From Cordia subcordata (Eukaryota > Streptophyta > Magnoliopsida > Boraginales > Cordiaceae), in assembly GCA_028554755.1 (NCBI GenBank), contig JAPTOF010000003.1, positions 29,344,001-29,408,000 on the forward strand: a stretch of 64,000 nucleotides of DNA. Direction: 5' to 3'. Below are positions 11,532 to 24,250 of the stretch, one piece after another. The notes under the pieces were generated by a model. That model was not told where the DNA came from, did not search any database, and was given only the letters and a program-made list of their open reading frames with translations. Every line of letters begins with the position of its first letter. The first letter of the stretch is position 1. The position numbers and the translations under genes were made by a program.

Positions 11532-12096
11532 ATGGAGAATACTGGGAAGTGGAGGCTTGTGGCTCTGTTACCTTTTCTTGCATCTCTTGTTCCTCTATTT
11601 CTTGATTTCCCTCTTCCACAGGTTTTCATTCTTTAACATCCTCGTACCAAGTTTTTCCATTTTTCAGTTTTTGTGTTAAAGCTGCTTTTTTTTTTTTTTT
11701 TTGGGGGGGGGGGTTGATTTTAAAGGTAACCTTGGCCCAAAATTAATTGCAAGAACCATTGAATCAACATGCAGACCTGTTACATGCATGAGACACACAC
11801 ACTGAGTTGAAATTCTTGTAACTGAATTTCTTCAATTACCAGATCCCTTTTTGTGTAAAAGCTTTTTTTTTTTTTGATAATTTTCAGATGACCCTTTATT
11901 CAATTTTTGCCAAGAATCAACATGCAAACATGCTGCATGAAACACAAACACACACAGAGTTGAAATGTATTGTTCTCGGGACATATATGTGTTCAATCAA
12001 CATATTCCAGTTTGTGTCAAAGCTCCTTTTGTTGATATTCAGATGACCCTTTAACACAAAATCATGAAAATAATCAAGAGGCTTCTAGAGGGGGAG

Positions 12097-12140
<44 letters not shown>

Positions 12141-15100
12141 GTTAAAATAATGCATTGCGTTTATGTGTCATACAATTGCATGTAAATTTGTTTTTCATAG
12201 TCTCTTTAAGGACAAGTGTTTGGCTTAAAGTTGATATATGACAACTGGTAACATTGGAAATATTCAGTAAAAAGAATCAGTTTTTTTTTTTCATGTGACT
12301 TTCGATCTGTAATGGTTTATGCTCCCGCAAATTAGATCCAGAACCTTTTGGTATGTTAATACTGTGAGATTTGTATGGATTATAACGATGAAAAGGAAAA
12401 CAATGATTTTATAATATCAGTCTTGGATGTAATTCTCTCTTACAAGATGGATTATTTTTAATGGTATGAAATGATTAAACAAGGAAAAGAACTTGACTTG
12501 CAAGTCAAAGAATGCATTAAGACGTTGAAGGGCATGGTTAATACTTGGCAATAGAATTCTCAACATACAGGGGGAGTTAAATGATGGACAAAAATTGCAA
12601 TAATCATTTGATTTTGTTTATGGAATGGAAATATATTGATTCATACTTCACGAGGAATTCCAGTTACAGTAATGACTTGAGTTCTTATGGATTGAGGCGA
12701 TGCATTAGAAATACCTTGTACTTGTCACCTTAATTGGGCTTTTAGTTTGAATAATTTCTGTGCTATTTGTGTTATAAGTAGAATAATGCTCAGTAACTTT
12801 AATATTTATGCTGCAGCAGCCTTCTGGAAACAAGTGCAGCCTTCTCTCTCACAGCCATTACTGGATAGCCAGCAAACGTATTGTTACTCCGAAAGGGGTC
12901 ATATCTGGCGCAGGTTCGTTTGACATGCATGCTTTCGAACTCTTACTATTTCTCTTTTTCAAAGCGATTTATTTGCTCAAAGAAACATTTGAAGTGGATA
13001 TGTCTGTGCCGATCTATCAAATGAAAAGGTTTTTGATAAAACTATGTGTTCTTTCAAATGAAGTTGGTTAGATTAGAATCATAGTATGCAGCTCTGGATT
13101 TCAAGTAACAGATTTCTATCATATCTTCTATTGTTATATCTCCCTTGAGAAACAGATTTCCAAATACTAACGGTGGACTTTTGTTACAGATTCCCCGAAT
13201 ACTAATGGTGAACTTTTGTGTTGTATACTGAAATGAACAGTTGAGATAAAAGGGGGAAATATCATATCTGTTGTTGAAGAAGATGAATGGAAAAGTTATT
13301 CAAAGAATAAGCAAGTTGTTGATTATGGGGAAGCAGTGGTGATGCCTGGTTTGATTGACGTGTAAGATGATTGAACTATTTCCTTTCAATATAATTTCTT
13401 TTCCATCTTTGTTATTTGCAAGTGTTTCAAATATTTTAAGGGGCTTGAAAACAATTTTGAGAAGTGGCACGGATCTGTTAATAGAAAGCCTTTTTAAAAG
13501 TGGAACTGGAAGAGACATCAATGGATTTTTAAAAGCTTTTTGAAAATGTTTATTCATGACTTGTCCATCATATCCTGTAAGTTTCTGTTTGTTTGCTTGG
13601 ATCACTATGATAAATAGAAAATATGGTCTCCATCCTAGAAATTCAATAATCATGTGGGTGTTCATTCAGAATCTGAGCTTATAGAAGCCATGACTTATGT
13701 AACGTCTTTATCTAATCCCTACAGGCATGCACATCTTGATGATCCTGGCAGAACTGAATGGGAGGGATTTCCTTCCGGCACAAGAGCAGCTGCTGCTGGT
13801 ACGTGGATTTCACAACTCTTGATGGACTTGTTTATAGTAGAACACTTAACTTTAGAAAGATGTTCGCTGTTTCATAAGACAATAAATTTCAAAGGTTCTC
13901 TCAAAACTGTAGCTTAAAACTAAAAACTTTTTGATAAGTATCTTCTCATCCAGCTTCTAGTATTGTCGCTAGATGTTGATTATATCTATATGTACTGCAA
14001 TTTGTGGCCTTTAATATAAAAAGAATAGAGATATGCCTCAACAATTAGCCGAGGTACTGATTAACTTTGGTCATTGTGAGATGTTCACTGAATAACATTT
14101 TCTGCTTTCTTTTCCTCACAGGTGGTTTAACAACTTTAATTGATATGCCCCTTAACAGTTATCCATCTACAGTTTCCGAAGAAGCTTTGAAACTTAAGGT
14201 ATGGAGTGTAGACTAGGTTTATCAGTTTCTGGCCATTCTGAATACTGAATAGAGCATGTCTTTGGTTCATAAAAATTTCTGTTTAATTTTGCTTCACTAA
14301 AATGACTTTGTTCCCATTTTCATTTAGCTTATTATGCATTATGATTAAACAAATAAGCATCTCTGATTTACAACTAGGTGCATGTGAAGTTTGCATATTC
14401 TATGTACATAGTGTCAATTGATCATTGCATTCTCCATGATGCTTATTTTATTTGTCTGTATAACAGATTGAGGCTGCAAAGAAGAGGATCTATGTTGATG
14501 TTGGTATGCACTCTTGATGTTATGTTTGGCTGTTTGCTCCCTTATATATGTTGGAATTTCATTTAACTCCTGCCTGAACAGGTTTTTGGGGAGGTCTTGT
14601 ACCTGAAAATGCTTTGAATACAACTTCTCTGGAGCGCCTTCTGAGGGCAGGAGCTCTTGGTTTGAAGGTATATAATGGAAGCGACAATCAATTTTTCTTA
14701 AACATGTAAAAGTCAACCAACTGGTTCAAACCAAAAAGAATAAATTTTCATGATTGTTTGACCTAACCTTTTGCGTTTATGGCTGCAGTCTTTCATGGTT
14801 CCATCTGGGATCAATGACTTCCCCATGTCAAATATCAGTCATATTAAGGTATTCTCATCAAACTCACTAGCTGAATTAACCCATGTTTTTTTAAATCATC
14901 CTCCCGATAGTAATTTGTGTTACATGGGCTCGTCTTGCAAAGTGCTGATGTTTGATGCTTGAGACCCGAGAAAGGTTTTGCAATATTTGTTGAAACTTCC
15001 CAATTTCCATTGCACATGAACGTACAAGCATGTCCTTGAATAAACTAAATTTGAGCAACACTATGCTGCTCTAAATGCTCTATGCCCCAACTAAAAGTTA

Positions 15101-17142
15101 GAGTACACGGTATTATAATTATTTAATTGTATTTCCCGCTTTATCAGTCATCTCCTTTAGTCTCTTTAGTTTCAAATGAATCTTGCAACGCTGGTAACTA
15201 TTTGTTGTCCTAGAGTGTGGCAAGAGGGCATATAAATAATATTATGCAAATGCCTTGTTTATGGACGTGGTAGAACTGTCTTACGATGCTGATGTTCTGG
15301 TCATAGATTTCCAACAGGACCTTTCTTACAAGCTGGAATATCTTTTCTTGTAGGACGGACTCTCTGTACTAGCAAAATACCGAAGACCTCTACTTGTACA
15401 TGCAGAAATCAAACCAGATCTTGAGGACGACTCAGAAGTGAAAGATGGTGCTGAAAATCCTAGATCTTATTCCACATATCTTAAGACTAGACCTGCTTCA
15501 TGGTAAGATACAGTTGTAGTATGCATCCTTCTGTATCTTAGCATACTTCTTAATACACTAAATATTTTCACTTACTTTTAACACAGTTAATTTCTGCTTT
15601 CTAACACCTACTCTGATTCTTACCAGGGAAGAAGCAGCAATTAAAGAGCTTGTAGAATTAACCAGAGAGACAAGAACCGGTGGTCTTGCAGAAGGGGCTC
15701 ATCTTCATATTGTTCATCTGTCTGATACAAGATCTTCCTTGGATCTCCTCAAGGTCTTGTTCTATTCTATCTCGCTTTTTTTTTATTCTAATCTGTTTTT
15801 AGAGCCCAACCCAGTTCTAGATAAGGGCTTAGTTTGGATTTTTAATCTCTGCTTACATATCCATTTACTGCATGGCTTATAATTCTTTCAAAATAGAATG
15901 TCTTTCATGTTTCTGATACTTGGCAACTTTGTCATACAAAGATGTGTACAAAAGCTTTAATATTATCTTATCTCCTCATAATATGTCTTGATCTCTTATT
16001 TCACCAGGAAGCAAGACAACGTGGTGACAGTATTACCATTGAAACTTGTCCACATTATCTAGCCTTTTCAGCTGAAGAGATACCAGACGGAGATACACGT
16101 TTTAAGTGCGCTCCACCTATCCGTGACGCAGAAAATAGAGATAGACTATGGGCATCTTTGATGGTATGCCTTTTGGCTATGATTGACGTGTTGGCAAGTT
16201 CTTGTACAACAACAAATTTGATCTAACTTGGGTTCCTTTGTACTTTAGAATGGACATATTGACATGTTGAGCTCCGATCACTCACCAGCAGCTCCAGAAC
16301 TCAAACTATTGAATGATGGTGATTTCTTGAAGGCCTGGGGTGGAATATCGGGTTTGCAGGTCTGTGTCTGATATCAGAAGCCCCTCTTCTAGTGACTTTT
16401 TATATTCGTTGTATATGGTTTTATTTCGTTTAGTTTCTTTAGTGGTAAAGCTGACTGCTGTTATTTTGATTTTGTTTGCAGTTTGTCCTTCCGGCCACAT
16501 GGTCATATGGGCGCAAGTATGGGATTACTTTGGAACAGTTAGCTTCATGGTGGAGTGAGAAGCCTGCCAAACTTGCTGGCCTCGATTTGAAGGTAATTTT
16601 TGTCACCTGGCATTACATGAAACGCAGTCACATTTTTCTGATTTTCACAAAAAAAGGGATAATGTCCCTTTAACAAAACACTTCCTGTCATTTGAATCAA
16701 GTCCTCATTGTAAACATATCAATCTTTTTTGTCATCCATCTTGTGTGTGCTGAGAAGTTGCTTTACTTTTGCAGGGGAAGATCATACCAGGGAACCATGC
16801 AGATATCGTTGTTTGGGACCCGGAAGCTGAATTTCACCTTGATGAAAATCATCCTGTATATATTAAGCATCCTGTATGTGTTCTTTTGTCATCTCAGTCT
16901 CCTGCTTTACTTGACACTATCAAACATTAAAATACTCTGAGAAGTTTTTACATTTTCATTTTTCAAAATATATAATAACTAGAAGTTTCTGATGTTGTAC
17001 ACAGAGTATCTCAGCATACATGGGATCAAAACTCTCTGGAAAAGTTTTGGCGACGTTTGTGAGAGGAAACCTGGTCTTCAAGGAAAAAGAACATGCCGCT
17101 GCAGCCTGTGGTTCGCCTCTCCTACCCGAAATGTCTAAATGA
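11532..17142 (+). CDS. ALN: Allantoinase
   Basis: Hydrolyses (S)-allantoin to allantoate in purine catabolism and nitrogen remobilisation; plant ALN acts in the ER. Fifteen exons: 11532-11621, 12817-12913, 13241-13361, 13725-13798, 14122-14198, 14467-14503, 14582-14667, 14789-14848, 15354-15502, 15627-15753, 16008-16163, 16249-16359, 16482-16592, 16775-16873, 17005-17142. The phases join cleanly to give 510 residues, close to the roughly 505 of the Arabidopsis enzyme. The N-terminus has a hydrophobic segment (about 7-28) that fits ER targeting or anchoring. Amidohydrolase metal residues are visible: His104 and His106 (HAH-LDDPG), the carboxylated Lys194 (LKSF), His230 (LVHAE), a His in HLHIVHLSD (289-297) and Asp368 (SSDHSP). 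All expected catalytic residues are present, so the gene looks functional. Confidence 0.96.
11762..12053 (+). repeat. Tandem duplication inside allantoinase intron 1
   Basis: Two diverged copies of about 140-150 bp, roughly 11762-11898 and 11915-12053. Both read AATCAACATGCA, then an ACACACACA-GAGTTGAAAT block, a GTGTAAAAGC or GTGTCAAAGC block and TTCAGATGACCCTTTA. An intron-internal duplication with no obvious function. Confidence 0.6.
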
Positions 17143-18474
17143 CGGAGAACCTTTCTTCTCAAGGTTCTCTGCTCTTTCGGAAGCATGAATAATGTTCTTT
17201 GAAAAGCTTAACCGGCTTTCACATCGGGTGCTCCATCGGTTGTTGATTGGCAACTGAACAGAGACCTCACCCTCTCTCCTGCACTTAACTCAGTCACTGA
17301 CATTGGTTTAGATAGCTTTGCTTGGTTCTTGCAGTCTTTGTCCTGGTACTGCAATTGCCTAGGAAAGGTCTTTGCAGTGTTAGAATGTAAATAATTTATC
17401 TCAGCGTGGAAATTGTACATATTGTAGACATTGGACTTTGTATTTAAAACGATCAATGCGATCAAATCATCATTTTATCAATGAAAAAACAGAAAAGAAT
17501 AGATTTGGACAAAGAAAGCTTTTGTTTTTATCTTCTTTTTGGCCATATTACATTATATCGTTGAGCATAATATCATCACAAGTTATGCTGCCATGTCTTC
17601 ATTTTGTGTTTCTTTTTTCTGAGGTGCATTTTTTGGGTCAATTTCTAACGTGCAAGTTAAGTTTATGCATAATGTAAATAATAAATGTAATAAACTTTCT
17701 GGGCAAAATTTAAGCTTAAATGACATTTGGTTATATATATATAACCCATTGGTGCCGTGCTCTGAGTTCATAATAGTGTTATAAGCTTAACAAAAGTTTC
17801 AAATTAACTAGTTTAAAATGGACAACTTTAACTCAGATATAGCTCTCTTATTTTTGGGTGTGAAGTAGTGTCAAACTAAAATACCTAACGAGCATTAGCT
17901 CTCTTGAAATGGAGGTTATTCGAGTGTATCTTTCAATACGGCTACCTTATTACAACTTCCCTATCTTATATTGTTCTTCTTTTTTGTTAATCACATTTCT
18001 ATATTGCATTGATTAGTTATTGTTTAAATAAGAAAATATATATTTATTTTGTTAAAGAGATTAGTTATCCATATATTTGCTTTATTTCTAAAAAATAGGG
18101 TAGCAAAGTAATTTATTTATAGTGTCAGATGGAATAATTTTGCACGCAATTAGATTCGATGACTGATCCTTCAATTGATATTTTTTTTAATGCTTTCTAG
18201 TTTTTACTATCATTTTGAATTGATTAAGATATTCTCATATTAAGTTTTCTTTTAAATGCTAGTATTAATACAGGGCTTACGTACTTGTTTCGTCTTTGCC
18301 AACCAAAAAAAAGTTTAAAAGAATGTAGTAGTCGTATCTTACTATGCATAGAACTATAGGGGCCAAAGTAAAAATTTCCCAAAATTGAGGCCCTTATTTT
18401 TATATTTCACCGGATAAGAAAGATAAAGGAGTGTCAGCAGCCATCAACGAAAATTCAAACTACCCGCTCCTTCA
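17143..18474. other. Spacer between allantoinase and MutS2 genes
   Basis: The first 250-300 bp are probably the allantoinase 3' UTR; moderate base composition continues to about 17440, then the sequence becomes AT-rich. The last 150 bp before 18475 should hold the MutS2 promoter and leader. No other gene seen. Confidence 0.5.
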
Positions 18475-21400
18475 ATGAAACTCAGCGGCATTAGCAGCAG
18501 CATCGTCACCATCTATGCACCGCCGCCACACCGTAAATTTCCCCTCGCTCGACCTCGCATTTCATTCTCGACCGATTCATCAACTCGGAGCCGAGTCAAA
18601 CTCGTCGAGTCACTCCAATCCGAGACTCTCCAAACCCTAGAATGGCCAGCCGTGTGCAACCAGCTTGCCGCCTTTACCTCCACCTCCATGGGCCTCGCCG
18701 CGGCCCAATCCATAAGAATTCCAGTAGGCAAAAACCCCGACGAGTCCAGAAAGCTCCTGGCCCGGACCTCCGCTGCCCTGGCCTTCCCTAAGCCGTTGGA
18801 CTTATCCGGCGTCGAGGATATATCGCCGATCATTGATGCTTCTGTTGCCGGTGGATTACTCTCGATTCGGGAGCTTTGCACTGTCAAGCGAACGCTCAGA
18901 GCTGCGAGATCGTTGTTCCAACAGATCGAGGCCATATCTTCGGACATTCATCTTCAAGAAAGGTATATATACATAATACACAAACATCATATTCATTTGC
19001 AGTGTCTGTACGCATAAGTATATATCAGAAGTTCAGTGTTTGTATATGGATGAATGCTTCACGTGCTTAATACTAAAAATACATGCACACACTGAGACAC
19101 ATGCATTTATTTTTGTTTTTTTATTAAAATAATATAATTACAAATGCAGATAGATTATATAATTTTACCAAAAACTATATAGTACTCATCTTAGAATCGT
19201 TATTGTTTTTATATCTAATTTTGGATAGCCTTGTTGATAAACTAAGATGATAAAATTTGGTTTATGTAATATCAGCTAGATGTTAAGCTTTGCGATGCTT
19301 AATTATGTTTTCTCAGTGGAGTGTTTTCTGGTTTACATGTATTTGTTACGAGAACTTATAATTTGGACAATGTTCCGTTACTTTAAGGTTCCAAATTTAA
19401 TCCAATGAAGCTTTATATATGGAGTAGATGCTGATATTGTATACCCATAACCTTAAATCCAGTGCAAGTTGTAATTGTAAGCATATTAAGAGCTTATAAT
19501 ACAACAGTATGAAGTCATGAGTTCTATGAAAAGATTAATTGCTGATTTCTTTTTTCTCCTTGTGTTTTACTGAACTTCTGGTTATGCATTTGAGTCCCAA
19601 AAGTATGTATTAGAAGCTTCAATTTGCCAAAGGTTATTTTATGTTGCTCGTTTCACTAATCTTTGATGTTGGTGGTTCCTTTTATCTTAAAAATCAAATG
19701 ATCTTTTTTCATGAAGATGCATTCTTGTTCGTTCTAAATAACTATTCATGAAGGTAGCAGTAATTACAGGAAGGCACTAAAAGAAGCATAGAATGTATAC
19801 ATGAAGAAAGAAACGAGAGCAGATTGTTTCATTAGAAGAGAGTGGTATCCACTTCTTACATCATTGTGAAAAATGAAAGCAATAAAACAGATTTTAAAAT
19901 ATTTTCCTTTAGCTGGGATTTGTAACGAACAGTCTTACGAGAGAAAATCGCAGTTTTCAGGCTAGTTCAGAAAATGACTTCGATTCTCTGTGCCGGTGAT
20001 TTGGATATAAATCTATATAGATTTTTCCTTTTTGGCTTCGCAGTTGACTCACTTTGGCAGAGTATAAATATCTAGTGATGGATCCTCGTGAAGTCTCGGC
20101 CTGGATTTACAAAGAAAATTTTTATGATTGAATTGTTAAAATTGGATGTGCAAAAGCTAGTTTTGGTCTGAACTATTGCGTAAATAACATTGAAGCTGCT
20201 CCATGATATGTCACTTAAGAGATAATAAGCAGGTTTATTGGCTTCTATTTATCTCATTGTATCTAAGCAGGTGTTCTCCTCTGCTTGAAATTCTTCAGAA
20301 TTGCAATTTTCTCATGGAATTGGAGCAAAAGATAGACTTCTGTATAGATTGTAACTTCTTTATGGTCCATGATCGAGCTAGTGAAGAATTGGAGATAATT
20401 AGATCTGAAAGAAAAAGGAGCATGGAAACTCTGGAATCACTGCTAAAGCAAGTGTCGCATCAAATATTTCAAGCTGGAGGAATCGACAAGCCAGTGGTAA
20501 CCAAGCGCCGCTCAAGAATGTGTGTTGCTGTCAGAGCGTCCCATCGAGCTTTGCTTCCAGATGGTATTATTCTAGATAGTAGCAGCTCTGGAGCAACTTA
20601 CTTTATGGAACCAAAAGAGGCCGTTGACTTAAACAACATGGAAGTGAGACTTTCTACCTCTGAGAAAATTGAGGAGCAAGCTATTTTGAGCTTGCTTACA
20701 ACTGAAATCTCCCAATCTGAGGTGGATATTAATTATCTGTTGGACAAGGTGCTGGAAGTAGACCTTGCTTTTGCAAGAGCTAGTCATGCTCAGTGGGTCA
20801 ATGGGGTGTGTCCAACATTATCCGTGGAAAGTCACAGGGGTTTGGATACTAATTCTTTATCAGTAGATATTCAGGGTATACAACATCCTTTGCTTCTCGA
20901 ACATTCTCTTAGAAAACTATCTGATAATGTGGCCTCCAAGTCTTTAGAAAAGAGTTCAACTTCTTTGGAGCAAAGAAGTGCTTCCACAGATTCAGTTGTA
21001 GTATCTCGCACAACTGATTTTCCCGTACCTGTTGATATAAAGATTGGATATGGGACAAAGGTAATTGTGATCTCCGGGCCTAATACCGGAGGTAAAACTG
21101 CTTCCATGAAAACTCTAGGATTGACTTCAATTATGTTGAAGGCTGGCATGTATTTACCTGCTAAAGGTCATCCGCAACTTCCTTGGTTTGACCTTATCCT
21201 GGCAGATATTGGAGATCAGCAGGTAGTTGAGTCTCTTACATGTTCACTGGTCTTGTTTTTCATTTGTCCCCTTGATTCTGTTTTCTTGAACTTTTTGCTC
21301 ATATTTTGATGCCAGTCTCTAGAAAAAAGTCTCTCAACTTTTAGTGGGCACATATCACGTATCAGTAAGATCTTGGAAGTGGCCACTGAAAATTCTCTTG

Positions 21401-23817
21401 TCCTTATTGACGAAATTGGTTGTGGGACTGATCCTTCAGAAGGTGTGGCTCTCTCAACAAGCATCTTGCAATATCTCAAGGATAGAGTTCATTTGGCTGT
21501 TGTGACAACCCACTATGCTGATCTGACCCGCTTGAAAGAAAAGGATACTCGATTCGAAAATGCAGCAATGGAGTTTTCCTTGGAGACTATACAACCTACC
21601 TATCGCATTCTTTGGGGAAGCATGGGTCAATCCAATGCCTTAACTATTGCTCAATCAATTGGTTTTGATGGGAAAATCATTGAACGTGCACAATCTTGGG
21701 TAGAGAAATTGACCCCACAAGAGATGCAAAAGTGGAGAGGTTTGCTATATCAGTCACTACTGGACGAAAGAAACAACTTGGAAGCTCAAGCAAAACGAGC
21801 TGCTTCTTTTCATTCAGATGTTATGGATCTTTATCGTGAGGTATGTTTCAAAATTTGATTTGAATTATGATTCAAATTAAGCTGAATTCTCTTATGCAGT
21901 ATGTTATTTTTATTTCTTAAAGTTTTACCTTTAGAATTCTGACAGCTGAACTTTTAAGTAGTTACCCTTTTACTTTTTTGAGAGTAAGAAGTGGGAGCAT
22001 CACTCTTTCTGAATGGATATGAGTGAAGAGCTTTGGAATGTATGGACAATGTTTGTGAGTTGGGCAGACTTGGGTTCTCGCTCCAGCTTTTTTTCCTTTC
22101 TAACTGCCCAAGGTTAAGCTCTTGGTTTCAGTAATCAAAATAAACAAATGATGGCATATACTGCTGCTACGATAGTCACTCTAGTGTCAAAGAAGGGCTT
22201 GCAAATCTTCACTGTATTGTACAACTTCTATTGGGACCATCTTGATTGTGTTTGAGATGCTAATTGCAAATGCATTGTGTGATTTTGGGTTGCACTCTGT
22301 TTGATTATTTGAATATTTATTCTGGTTGGATGCTGGTAATAATGCTGCAAATTTTATGACTTTCCAAACAACCATTTCTATTTTGCATTTACTATAATAA
22401 GGTTGCATTTCCTTTCTGTTATTGAAGATAAAAGATGAGGCAGATGATCTTGATGGGCGTGAAGCAGCTCTCATGGCAAAGGAATCTCAGCAGACAAAAC
22501 AGGAAGTGCGAGCTGTGAAGACTGAGATGGAAGCTCTAGTTTTGGATTTTGATAAGGAGCTCAGAGATACAGATGCTGATCAGTACAATTCACTTCTGAA
22601 GAAAGCGGAGTCTGCAATTGCTGCTATTGTTGAACGTCACCAATCTATTGATGATTTTCCTGTTAGACAATCCGGCAGATATTCTTACACGCCACAGCTT
22701 GGAGATCAAGTCTATGTAGAAGGTCTAGGACATAAGGGTGCTACTGTTGTTGAAGCACCTTCTGATGATGGCACTGTCCTAGTTCAATATGGAAAAGTAA
22801 GAGTCTGTGTTAATGCAAGCAGGATACGAGCTCCTGCAACCGATAGAAAAGCTGCAGTTAGTTCTATTCCTCACTCGAAAACTCAGGTAATGGAGCAACA
22901 TGAATAATCCATTATTCTTTTGCTTTTTAGATTTTAAGAAACTTGTTTTGTCATTTGCTGACGGAGAAGATAGATCGTTAAGGACTGAAGAGTATCATTT
23001 CCTGCATGGATCCTTCTGCGTAGCTCTTCAAGATCGTCAGATAGATGGTCTCCTTTCATTGTTACAAAAATTTGAAATGGACCATCTGTATTTGGTCTTT
23101 CTGGTATATGCTTATATTTGCTGGGTATGTTACCTGTTTAATTTGGTTTCTTGGAATGATTGAAAACCTTTGCACTTAATCTATTTGATTCTATTTTTGC
23201 CATCATGTACACCATTTGAAACACTCTTATTTACCGGAAACCAGAGCCAAACGTCAAAAACGCGAGGACTTTCTAATTCCAAGTGGGATTCCTTACAGCA
23301 AGCAGAGTCCATTAGAGTTCATTTAGGACTTATGGCTTAGTTAAAAGGTTCAAATTGAGAAATATGTGTGACATTATTGAAGTCACCATCCATGTTGCTT
23401 GGCTCTTTCAGAAAATGATGGCTTAATTATGTATAAATCTAACCAGTCACATATATTATAGAGCAAAGACTGATCGGGCTTTGTGATTTACTCTATGTTC
23501 AGCGGATTACAGATCTGAGAAATCTCAGAAAGCTTCCACAGGCCAGCACCGACTTGGAGGTGTCTTTTGGACCTGTCGTGCGAACATCAAAAAACACTAT
23601 TGATTTACGGGGCATGCGCACAGAGGAAGCTTCTCACCAACTCAACATGGCAATCAGTGCGAGTGGATCTAATTCAGTTCTATTCATAATTCATGGAATG
23701 GGCACTGGGGCAGTGAAGGAGTGTGTTATGCAATTATTGAAAAACCATCTGCGCATTGCCAAGTTTGACCAGGAAAGTCCAACAAATTATGGTTGTATAG
23801 TTGCTTTTATCAAGTGA
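18475..23817 (+). CDS. MUTS2: MutS2 family ATPase with C-terminal Smr domain
   Basis: Five exons: 18475-18962, 20271-21222, 21316-21840, 22428-22886, 23503-23817, giving 912 residues. The first ~45 residues are Ser/Arg/Pro-rich and poor in acidic residues, which suggests a chloroplast transit peptide. A MutS-type core and lever region follows. The ABC ATPase has Walker A GPNTGGKT (432-439) and Walker B LVLIDE (508-513), followed by the GCGTDPSEG signature. A coiled-coil/KOW-like region follows, then a C-terminal Smr domain with the DLRG motif (about 842) and HGMGTG (about 872). Bacterial MutS2 binds branched DNA and collided ribosomes. Plant copies are thought to act in plastids, but the exact role is not shown here. 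Lack of the mismatch-recognition domain separates it from MSH genes. Exon 1 is GC-rich compared with the AT-rich introns. Confidence 0.93.
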
Positions 23818-24250
23818 ATGTGCTCAATACATTTGAGTTCATGGATGTATACTTTTGTTGTATAGTGTTTACATATTCAACTTAACATCTTGGTTAAATT
23901 CCCTTCCTCCTCTTTTAATTTCCTTTGCTTGGACTCTTCATCTGTGGGTAGATCTTGGTGTTACTGAGTTCTAACGACACTTAAAGAAAAGACACGACTT
24001 TCCATTACTCTAATTGTCGAGGCACTTATATTGAGGATAATTGTCATGATTTCTTGTTCATGATATTAACCTTAAAGGAACTACTATGGTAGCATAATTA
24101 TGGTTTACTATTGAATGCAGTTGGTTGGAACTAGAAACTTGGCAGGTGGTGATTTCTGAATTATAAAAGCATAACAGTAAATATCAGGGAAGTAAAACTG
24201 AAACGGAAGTCTTATTAGCATTATACTGTGTAACTTTTCAATGTTGGATT
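23818..24250. other. Convergent spacer between MutS2 and glycine-rich protein genes
   Basis: Stop codons of the two convergent genes are about 430 bp apart. The interval must hold both 3' UTRs. No further gene seen. Confidence 0.5.

Noticed and set aside
18513..18947. 144-codon minus-strand ORF
   Set aside because: Antisense shadow of the GC-rich first MutS2 exon.
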